Origin: an uncultured Porphyromonadaceae bacterium
GTDB lineage: Bacteria > Bacteroidota > Bacteroidia > Bacteroidales > Muribaculaceae
Length of the DNA: 5,123 nucleotides
Assembly: GCA_900551515.1 (NCBI GenBank)
Contig: URWH01000159.1
Span: forward strand, 1 to 5,123
Direction of reading: 5' to 3'
Shown: positions 1 through 5,123 of the stretch, piece after piece
Layout of the letters: each line of letters opens with the position of its first letter
How positions within the stretch are numbered: the first letter of the stretch is position 1
Position numbers and translations under genes: made by a program
The notes under the pieces: model-generated
The model's input: the letters and a program-made list of their open reading frames with translations, nothing else
What the model was told of the DNA's origin: nothing
Database searches by the model: none

Positions 1-301
1 TGTCTCCCCCACCCTCGGTGACACGCACACGACACTGGCCGCAGCTGCCTTTGCCGCCGCAGGCCGATGGGAGGAACACGTTGTTGTCGGCCATCGTGGC
101 CAGCAGCGGTTTGCCGGAGCTGGCTTCGACCTTGGTGTCTTTGTTGATGGTGATGGTCACCTTGCCGCTGTGCACCAGGAAGTGCTTGGCGGTGAGCAGG
201 ATGGCCACAAGGATGAGTGTGATTATGAGAAATATGCCGACGCCCGAGATGATTGTGAGCGAAGCGGGCGACTGAGCTGTCAGTATCAGGCTGTGTATCA
301 T
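1..301 (-). CDS. nqrF: Na+-translocating NADH:quinone reductase subunit F, N-terminal part (cut by window edge)
   Basis: NqrF is the NADH-oxidising subunit. It passes electrons from NADH through FAD to a 2Fe-2S cluster and then into the membrane part of the complex. Translating the minus strand from the ATG at 301-299 gives 100 residues and runs off the left edge. Residues about 15-37 are a hydrophobic N-terminal membrane anchor. A ferredoxin-like domain follows from about residue 46 (GKVTITIN). It contains CGGKGSCGQC, with Cys81, Cys87 and Cys90 in the C-x5-C-x2-C spacing of 2Fe-2S ligands. The fourth cysteine and the FAD- and NADH-binding domains should lie beyond the edge, since the family is about 400 residues long. 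The start lies 6 bases after the nqrE stop, and its leader (TTTAATCAACG) is AT-rich with no Shine-Dalgarno. This reading frame contains no stop in the window. The identification is firm from the motif and the gene order. Confidence 0.95.
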   Translation of the reverse strand, partial: MIHSLILTAQSPASLTIISGVGIFLIITLILVAILLTAKHFLVHSGKVTITINKDTKVEASSGKPLLATMADNNVFLPSACGGKGSCGQCRVRVTEGGGD

Positions 302-307
302 CGTTGA

Positions 308-925
308 TTAAATTTTAATGCCGAGGAAGCTCATGAATGCTATGCCCATGAGAGCGGTGAGGATAAACGTGATGCCGATGCCGCGCAGCGGTTTCGGGAT
401 GTTGGAATAGGTGGCGAGACGTTCGCGGATGGCGGCTATGGCCACGATGGCCAGAAGCCAGCCCAGTCCCCAGCCGCCGCCGGCGCAGATGGCCGTGAAC
501 ACGCTGCTGAATTCGCGCTGCTGCATGAACAGCGACCCGCCGAGGATGGCGCAGTTGACGGCGATGAGCGGCAGGAAGATGCCGAGCGAGTTGTAGAGCG
601 ACGGACTGTATTTTTCTACTGCCATCTCCACGAGCTGTGTCATCGAGGCGATGACGGCTATGAACATGATCAGCGAGAGGAAGCTGAGGTCGACGTCGGC
701 ATATTCCGGCCCGAGCCACTGTAGGGCTCCTGCCCGGAGCACGTAGGTCTCGAGCAGATAGTTGATCGGCAGCGTGATCACGAGCATGAATGTGACGGCC
801 ACGCCCAGGCCGAGTGCTGTCTTGACATTTTTCGACACCGCCAAAAACGAGCACATGCCCAGGAAGTAGGCGAATATCATGTTGTCGACGAATATCGAGC
901 GTATGAATAGATTCAGATTTTCCAT
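308..925 (-). CDS. nqrE: Na+-translocating NADH:quinone reductase subunit E
   Basis: NqrE is an integral membrane subunit that pairs with NqrD, its distant homologue of opposite membrane orientation. Together they hold an iron centre halfway across the membrane on the electron path from NqrF to NqrC. The 205-residue product has the usual family length and about six hydrophobic segments (roughly 11-30, 36-56, 82-102, 112-130, 145-167 and 185-203). The N-terminal stretch FLGMCSFLAVSKNVKTALGL is highly typical of NqrE and includes Cys25. The second cysteine, Cys125, lies in AVNCAILGG. By position these match the two iron-ligand cysteines known from Vibrio cholerae NqrE (26 and 120). The gene starts with ATG 42 bases after nqrD behind an A-rich leader (AAAGAAACAGAAACAAG) and ends 6 bases before nqrF. 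RnfA/RsxA is the related alternative, but the nqr neighbours exclude it. Confidence 0.97.
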   Translation of the reverse strand: MENLNLFIRSIFVDNMIFAYFLGMCSFLAVSKNVKTALGLGVAVTFMLVITLPINYLLETYVLRAGALQWLGPEYADVDLSFLSLIMFIAVIASMTQLVEMAVEKYSPSLYNSLGIFLPLIAVNCAILGGSLFMQQREFSSVFTAICAGGGWGLGWLLAIVAIAAIRERLATYSNIPKPLRGIGITFILTALMGIAFMSFLGIKI

Positions 926-967
926 CTTGTTTCTGTTTCTTTAATTGTTGTGAGCCGGGGCGGTGGA

Positions 968-1594
968 TTATTTGTCCTGAAGATCTTTGTTGATGCTGCG
1001 GTGTATCCAGATGATGCAGCCCACCACGATGAGCGCCATCGGCGGCAGGATCATAAGGCCGTTGTTGACATAACCGTGGTCGTAGCACCACTGGGGCACA
1101 ACCTGGTAGCCCAGCAGTGTGCCGCTGCCGAGCAGCTCGCGGAAGAACCCCACGATTATCAGTATTATCGTGTAGCCGGCGCCGTTGCCTATGCCGTCGA
1201 GGAATGCCGGCCACGGCTTGTTGGCCATGGCGAAGGCCTCGAGGCGGCCCATCAGGATGCAGTTGGTGATGATAAGTCCGATAAACACCGACAGCTGCTT
1301 GCTGACATCATACGTGTAGGCCTTGAGCAGCTGGTCGACGATCACCACCAGGCCGGCCACCACAACAAGCTGCACGATGATGCGGATGTTGGTGGGTATG
1401 GTGTTGCGGATCAGTGAGATGATGACATTGGAAAATGCCAGGACGGCGATAACCGAAATGCCCATCACTATTGCGGGCTCGAGCTTTGCCGTGACTGCCA
1501 GGACGGAGCAGATGCCGAGCACCTGCACTATCACAGGGTTGTTTTTCGAAAACGGATTGAGCAGTACGCTTTTATTGCTGACTTTCTCGGCCAT
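968..1594 (-). CDS. nqrD: Na+-translocating NADH:quinone reductase subunit D
   Basis: NqrD is the membrane partner of NqrE and supplies half of the ligands for the intramembrane iron centre. The product is 208 residues, normal for the family. It has a short polar N-terminus (to about residue 20) and about six hydrophobic segments. Cys29 lies in [19 protein letters not shown] and Cys112 in [16 protein letters not shown]. Both have the same residue numbers as the iron ligands described in Vibrio cholerae NqrD. Other NqrD/RnfE family features are GRLEAFA (116-122), [10 protein letters not shown] (133-142) and [13 protein letters not shown] (150-162). The ATG lies only 2 bases after the nqrC stop, so translation is probably coupled. 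The paralogue RnfE is excluded by the surrounding nqrC, nqrE and nqrF genes. Confidence 0.97.
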   Translation of the reverse strand: MAEKVSNKSVLLNPFSKNNPVIVQVLGICSVLAVTAKLEPAIVMGISVIAVLAFSNVIISLIRNTIPTNIRIIVQLVVVAGLVVIVDQLLKAYTYDVSKQLSVFIGLIITNCILMGRLEAFAMANKPWPAFLDGIGNGAGYTIILIIVGFFRELLGSGTLLGYQVVPQWCYDHGYVNNGLMILPPMALIVVGCIIWIHRSINKDLQDK

Positions 1595-1596
1595 GA

Positions 1597-2301
1597 CTAT
1601 TTGGTTCTAAGTTTTTCTAAAAATGCTTTGTAGGGCGAAAGGCTGTTGTCGATCATTGCGCCGACGCCTTTGCTGGTGATGGTGCCGCCCGAAACGCCGT
1701 TGACATAGTCGGCGTCGCCGGCCGGTTTCTGCCCGGCTTTCACCACTTCAATGGGCTGGAACACGCCGTTTTTGAAGAGGTTCAGACCTTTGAATTCGTC
1801 GCGGAATTTGGGCTTCTCGATCTCGGCGCCGAGTCCGGGCGTCTCACCCTGGTGGGCGAAGAAGGCGCCGTAGATTGTCGAGCCGTTGTCGTCGAGTGCT
1901 ATATAGCCCCATATCGGGCCCCAGAGTCCCGCGCCGTAGGCCGGCAGGATATATTTGGTGGTGCCGTCGGTGGCGCGGCATTCAAACACAGGGAGTTTGC
2001 GCTCCTCGGCAGGCAGCTTCACCTGCTCGGCTATGTTGATGTCGAAGGCCGATCCCTCGACCTCGTTGCCTTCGGAGTTCACCACTTTCTGGCTGATGAT
2101 GCATTCGTTGAAGGTCTTGGCAACGTCGTTGCCCTCGGCCTGAATGCCCACCGAAGCGAGGATCTGCCGCATCTTGTCGGCGTTGATGTTGTCTTGCTGG
2201 CGGTCGCGCAGCGCGAGCGAGGTGACGGCCAGAGCCGTGCCAACGATGAGCACCAGCACTATGATGTAGATTGTCGTGTAAAGACTGCTTTGCTTGTTCA
2301 T
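1597..2301 (-). CDS. nqrC: Na+-translocating NADH:quinone reductase subunit C, FMN-binding
   Basis: NqrC carries a covalently bound FMN that receives electrons from the NqrD/E iron centre and passes them to NqrB. The 234-residue product has one N-terminal membrane helix (about 9-30). The rest is a soluble FMN-binding domain, expected on the periplasmic side. Conserved stretches are [12 protein letters not shown] (125-136) and [12 protein letters not shown] (150-161). The flavin-attachment motif follows at 204-210 as SGGTITS, with Thr207 the predicted phosphoester-linked residue. The common form of this motif is SGAT; here the third residue is Gly, which appears tolerable because the Ser, first Gly and Thr are kept. 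FMN attachment requires ApbE, not encoded in this window. The gene begins 26 bases after nqrB and nearly abuts nqrD. RnfG is the related alternative, but the gene order favours NqrC. Confidence 0.96.
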   Translation of the reverse strand: MNKQSSLYTTIYIIVLVLIVGTALAVTSLALRDRQQDNINADKMRQILASVGIQAEGNDVAKTFNECIISQKVVNSEGNEVEGSAFDINIAEQVKLPAEERKLPVFECRATDGTTKYILPAYGAGLWGPIWGYIALDDNGSTIYGAFFAHQGETPGLGAEIEKPKFRDEFKGLNLFKNGVFQPIEVVKAGQKPAGDADYVNGVSGGTITSKGVGAMIDNSLSPYKAFLEKLRTK

Positions 2302-2327
2302 GGATGATGATGTTGAGCGTTAGACAA

Positions 2328-3536
2328 TCAGTTTGACTCGGCTTCGCGGCGCAGTCGGCGCAGTCGGCGGTTGATGTTGGCCTGCACGACGCAGTAGTCG
2401 ATGAGCGGAGCGAAGGCGTTCATCAGCAGCACTGCGAGCATGGCGCCTTCGGGGTAGCCGTTGTTGTACACGCGGATCAGCACGGCGATCACGCCCACCA
2501 GAAATCCGTAGATATATTTGCCCACTCCGGTGCGCGCCGCCGTGACCGGGTCGGTGGCCATGAACACGGCCGCGAAGGCGAAGCCGCCGTACACGAGCTG
2601 ATCAAGCGGCGAGAGCATCGATGCCGGATAGAGGTCGCTCGAGAAGGTGTTGGCGATCCAGCCCATGAAAAGGCCGCCCACAAACACCGACACCATGATG
2701 CGCCAGCTGGCTATGCCGGTGAGCAGCAGCAACGCCGCGCCGATGAGTATGCACAGGGTCGACGTCTCGCCGAACGAACCCGGGATCAGGCCGAGGAAGG
2801 CGTCCCAGGTGCTCACCGGATCACCCACGGCGTTGACAATGTCGTGGCTGCCGGTGGCTATCTGACCCAATGGTGTGGCTCCTGACACGCCGTCGGCATA
2901 CACCACGTTGCCGCCCAGCCCGAGGATAGGCTCGTTGGCTATGAACGCTTTGTCACCGCTCATCGAGGCGGGGTAGGCGAAGAAGAGGAATGCGCGGGTG
3001 ACGAGCGCAACGTTGAACACGTTGTAGCCCGTGCCGCCAAACACTTCCTTGACGAAGATCACTGAGAAGGCGGTGGCCACGGCAAGCATCCACAGCGGCG
3101 TGGTGATCGGGCAGATCAGCGGCACAAGGATACCGGTGACAAGGAAGCCTTCCTGTATCTCCTCGCCGCGGCATTGCGCTACGGCGAATTCGATGCCCAG
3201 ACCGACGGCGTAGGTCACCACGATGCGGGGCAGGATGGCAAGGAAGCCATAGGCCAGCATCTCCCAGAAATGGCCTTCGGTGCCGAGGCCCGAGGCCAGG
3301 AAGTTCTGATAGCCGGTATTGTACATGCCGAACAGAAGGCACGGCATCAGGGCTATCACCACGATGATCATCACTCGCTTGGAGTCGATGGCGTCGTGCA
3401 CATGCACGCCCGAGGTCGAGGTGGTCTCGGGAGTGTAGAGAAAAGTCTCAAATCCTTCAAACACCGACCGGAACGCGTGAAGCTTTCCCCCGGGCATGAA
3501 GTTGGGCTTTATTTTGTTGAGATATTTTCGTAGCAT
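2328..3536 (-). CDS. nqrB: Na+-translocating NADH:quinone reductase subunit B
   Basis: NqrB is the largest membrane subunit. It carries covalent FMN and riboflavin and forms the likely Na+ path and part of the quinone site. The 402-residue product has about ten hydrophobic segments between residues 54 and 384. The N-terminus (PNFMPGGKLHAFRSVFEGFE, then LYTP) is typical of NqrB. SGATPLGQ at 218-225 gives Thr221 as the FMN attachment residue. EEIQEGFLVTGILVPLICP (125-143) corresponds to the conserved region where quinone-site inhibitor resistance maps in other species. FMATDPVTA (325-333) is another family signature. The chosen ATG gives the full conserved N-terminus, whereas starting at Met14 would remove part of it. 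The C-terminus is unusually arginine-rich (NRRLRRLRREAESN), encoded over a short 9-base repeat. The start lies 49 bases after nqrA behind an AT-rich leader. Confidence 0.97.
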   Translation of the reverse strand: MLRKYLNKIKPNFMPGGKLHAFRSVFEGFETFLYTPETTSTSGVHVHDAIDSKRVMIIVVIALMPCLLFGMYNTGYQNFLASGLGTEGHFWEMLAYGFLAILPRIVVTYAVGLGIEFAVAQCRGEEIQEGFLVTGILVPLICPITTPLWMLAVATAFSVIFVKEVFGGTGYNVFNVALVTRAFLFFAYPASMSGDKAFIANEPILGLGGNVVYADGVSGATPLGQIATGSHDIVNAVGDPVSTWDAFLGLIPGSFGETSTLCILIGAALLLLTGIASWRIMVSVFVGGLFMGWIANTFSSDLYPASMLSPLDQLVYGGFAFAAVFMATDPVTAARTGVGKYIYGFLVGVIAVLIRVYNNGYPEGAMLAVLLMNAFAPLIDYCVVQANINRRLRRLRREAESN

Positions 3537-3585
3537 AATCGCTTATCTTATATAATAATGTGGGGTTTTGTGATGCGGCGGTCGG

Positions 3586-4944
3586 TCAGCTGAGCTCTTT
3601 GCGCAGATAGTCAAGTCCTTCGCGCACTATTTTCTGCAGCTCGAGCTTCGACGGGTCGACATATTCGCAGAGCGCGAAGTCGGCCGGCGTCACTTCATAG
3701 ATGCCGAGGGCTTCCATGCGGTCAATGTCGCGCGAAAGGATCGCTTTTATAAGGTGCTCGGGCATTATGTCCATCGGGAGCGTCTTTTCGTAGAGTCCCG
3801 ACATGATCATGGCGCGGCGTCCGCCGTTAATGCGGGCGTCGGGGGCAAACAGGCGCCGCGGGAAAAGACGCGAGAGGAACGAGCGGCTCTCACTCATCTT
3901 TTTCGTCGAGAGCGATGCCCAGCCCATGAACTCGTCCACGTCGTCGCCTTCGGGTATCACCGTCAGCTGACGGTAGGGATAGCGGAGAAATCCTTCAGCA
4001 CTTTCTTTGAATCCGGTGAGCACGTTGCCGGCTATGATGCGCTTGTGATGCGCGTCGGCCGACAGCTGGCCCTTGATCAGCGGGGCTATCTCGGCGCCCG
4101 TCACGGTGACTGTCTCGTGAGGCGTCGTCACGTCCGATCCGGTGATCGCCACGGTGGTGGCCCATGAGCAGGTGCCGTCGGTGACGAGGCTGCCTATGCG
4201 GCCCGCCGTCTCGATGTCGAGCATCCACACCGTCTCGCCCTTGTTGACGGGCGCTATGTTGTCGGCCTGGATGCTTGCCAGACCGGCGGGATGATGACCG
4301 GCTATGATCACGGTTTCGATGTTGTCGGCCTCGCAGTCGAGCTTGGCGGCTGCCGCCTCATCGCTGACACTCACATACACTTTGCCTTTGGTGAGCGATG
4401 CGAGGACGCGGAGCCCTGCTTTCACTGCCGCTTCTTTGCCCTCGACGCGGCCCATGAGCGGCGACGCGAGCGGAGCGCTGTCGAAAGCGGTGACGAAAAT
4501 GTCGCGCGGCACGGCCTGAGCGTCGGGCACTATGTCGTAGGGGAGCTGCCGCATCATCACCCACAGGCCCGCTGTCATCAGCGATTCTCTGACGGCTTCG
4601 GGCGTGGAGGCAGGCTTGCCCGGATGCGCCTCGCAGGGAGCGCCTTCGTCGGCTTTCACCACAATGCGCAGCACCTTGCGGCGCTCGCCGCGCACTATAT
4701 CTTCAACGGTGCCACTGACGGGCGACACAACGGTTATGGCCGGATTGACCTTGTCGGTCATCAGCGCCTGACCGGCGTCGACATGATCACCGGCCTTTAC
4801 GGCTACCCTCGGCGTGAATCCGGGGAAGTCGTCGGGCACCATGGCCACCCGGTCCGGCTTCACTGCCGCCGTTTCAGCCCCGGGCGCTATGCCTCCGCGG
4901 AGTCTCAGATCGAGGCCGCGTTTCAAAGAAATTGATCTGTACAT
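3586..4944 (-). CDS. nqrA: Na+-translocating NADH:quinone reductase subunit A
   Basis: NqrA is the peripheral cytoplasmic subunit of Na+-NQR, bound to NqrB and implicated in ubiquinone or menaquinone binding. Starting at the ATG at 4944-4942 gives 452 residues, close to the family's usual 445-455. The N-terminus (MYRSISLKRGLDLRLRGG) matches the family opening of a lysine- or arginine-rich KKGLDL stretch. A biotin/lipoyl-like fold follows, with NPAITVVSPVSGTVEDIVRG at about 67-86 and RKVLRIVV just after it. GHHPAGL (216-222) and GNVLTG (306-311) are further conserved stretches. The C-terminal part (YEKTLPMDIMPEHLIKAILS) also fits NqrA. A TTG four codons upstream (4956-4954) would add MQPN, but the ATG fits the family better. 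This is the first gene of the operon. RnfC shares part of the fold but carries ferredoxin-type CxxCxxC clusters, which are absent here. Confidence 0.96.
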   Translation of the reverse strand: MYRSISLKRGLDLRLRGGIAPGAETAAVKPDRVAMVPDDFPGFTPRVAVKAGDHVDAGQALMTDKVNPAITVVSPVSGTVEDIVRGERRKVLRIVVKADEGAPCEAHPGKPASTPEAVRESLMTAGLWVMMRQLPYDIVPDAQAVPRDIFVTAFDSAPLASPLMGRVEGKEAAVKAGLRVLASLTKGKVYVSVSDEAAAAKLDCEADNIETVIIAGHHPAGLASIQADNIAPVNKGETVWMLDIETAGRIGSLVTDGTCSWATTVAITGSDVTTPHETVTVTGAEIAPLIKGQLSADAHHKRIIAGNVLTGFKESAEGFLRYPYRQLTVIPEGDDVDEFMGWASLSTKKMSESRSFLSRLFPRRLFAPDARINGGRRAMIMSGLYEKTLPMDIMPEHLIKAILSRDIDRMEALGIYEVTPADFALCEYVDPSKLELQKIVREGLDYLRKELS

Positions 4945-5000
4945 ATTCGGTTGCAATATATTGTCCGTGGAATATTGGACTGAAAGCCAAAATCCATCTG
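4945..5000 (-). promoter_or_regulatory. Probable 5' leader of the nqr transcript
   Basis: This stretch lies between the candidate -7 element and the nqrA ATG. If transcription starts 5-10 bases after that element, the leader would be about 45-50 bases. It has no Shine-Dalgarno; the bases just before the ATG are TATTGCAACCGAAT. I see no convincing stem-loop or riboswitch core, and it is too short for most known riboswitches. The first few bases belong to the promoter rather than the RNA. Confidence 0.4.
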
Positions 5001-5008
5001 CAAAGTTA
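5001..5008 (-). promoter_or_regulatory. Candidate Bacteroidota -7 promoter element for the nqr operon
   Basis: On the minus strand this reads TAACTTTG, an exact fit to the TAnnTTTG consensus of the primary sigma factor in Bacteroides and relatives. It sits in an AT-rich stretch (AATTATTATTAACTTTGC) 56 bases before the nqrA ATG, the expected place for the operon promoter. A good -33 TTTG is not visible at the usual spacing; the region about 20 bases upstream reads GATTCTTAAAA, with no TTG. The call rests on one element plus position, so it is moderate. Confidence 0.5.
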
Positions 5009-5123
5009 ATAATAATTGAGATATTTTAAGAATCAGTGTCGAAAAATATGTATCTCCGATAATAAAAACCTAAAGTCAAAGTCGAAACGCAATTTTCCAC
5101 CTGCATAGCCCCATATTTTTTGA
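5009..5123. other. AT-rich region upstream of the nqr promoter; no gene established
   Basis: Base composition is much more AT-rich than in the nqr genes. On the minus strand one frame is open from the right edge to a TAA at 5028-5026. From an internal ATG at 5106-5104 it would read MQVENCVSTLTLGF and so on, 26 residues ending FFDTDS. This could be the tail of an upstream gene, a small leader peptide or chance. A short direct repeat (AAAGTC twice, 5072-5083) lies inside it. I see no tRNA, terminator hairpin or recognised protein domain. Confidence 0.35.

Noticed and set aside
315..1214. A 299-codon open frame on the minus strand overlapping nqrE and the end of nqrD
   Set aside because: Its product is low-complexity, rich in Arg, His and Gly, and crosses two well-identified genes in another frame. 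It is a shadow produced by GC-rich codon use.
950..1417. A 155-codon plus-strand open frame antisense to nqrD
   Set aside because: The product is rich in His, Asp and Val, the pattern of antisense to hydrophobic membrane codons, and nqrD accounts for the region.
968..1594. Assignment of the operon as Rnf (rnfABCDGE) instead of Nqr
   Set aside because: The gene order A-B-C-D-E-F, the NqrF-type ferredoxin N-terminus and the NqrA lacking 4Fe-4S cysteine motifs all fit Nqr and not Rnf.
3537..3585. Possible terminator or internal promoter in the nqrA-nqrB gap
   Set aside because: The gap is AT-rich near nqrB but has no GC-rich hairpin followed by a T run and no TAnnTTTG element, so it is treated as a leader.
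4291..4935. A 214-codon plus-strand open frame antisense to nqrA
   Set aside because: It lies wholly opposite nqrA, and its His-, Arg- and Gly-rich product shows no recognisable domain. The strong nqrA match explains this DNA.
5110..5122. Plus-strand TATTTTTTG near the right edge as a divergent -7 promoter element
   Set aside because: The spacing is one base too long for TAnnTTTG, and the downstream sequence is outside the window, so it cannot be supported.

Overview
The window holds one operon on the minus strand, so it reads from right to left. It encodes the sodium-translocating NADH:quinone oxidoreductase (Na+-NQR). Gene order is nqrA (4944-3586), nqrB (3536-2328), nqrC (2301-1597), nqrD (1594-968), nqrE (925-308) and nqrF (301 to the left edge, first 100 codons only). 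Five subunit genes are complete and look intact. nqrF is cut by the window edge, not broken. I see no RNA genes, mobile elements, CRISPR arrays or terminators.

The likely source is a member of the Bacteroidota, probably a GC-rich gut Bacteroidales such as the Muribaculaceae; this is inference from signals, not a database match. The coding DNA is GC-rich while the spacers and the upstream region are AT-rich. No start codon has a clear Shine-Dalgarno GGAGG; several have A/T-rich leaders, as is common in Bacteroidota. A sequence fitting the Bacteroidota -7 promoter element (TAnnTTTG) sits about 57 bases upstream of nqrA.

Region by region: 5009-5123 is AT-rich upstream DNA with a short frame open to the right edge. 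5001-5008 is the candidate promoter core, followed by a leader of about 50 bases. The six nqr genes then follow with gaps of 49, 26, 2, 42 and 6 bases, which supports one transcript.

The six products form one inner-membrane enzyme. NqrF takes electrons from NADH through FAD and a 2Fe-2S centre. NqrD and NqrE hold an iron centre between them inside the membrane. NqrC and NqrB carry covalently bound FMN, and NqrB also binds riboflavin. NqrA contributes to the quinone end of the complex. Electron flow drives Na+ out of the cell. The ligands and flavin-attachment motifs expected in the visible parts are present, with one small variation: NqrC has SGGT where SGAT is usual. The flavin transferase ApbE, needed to attach FMN, is not encoded in this window.

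I did not find a previously undescribed system here. The findings are modest points about start choice, regulation and motif variation.
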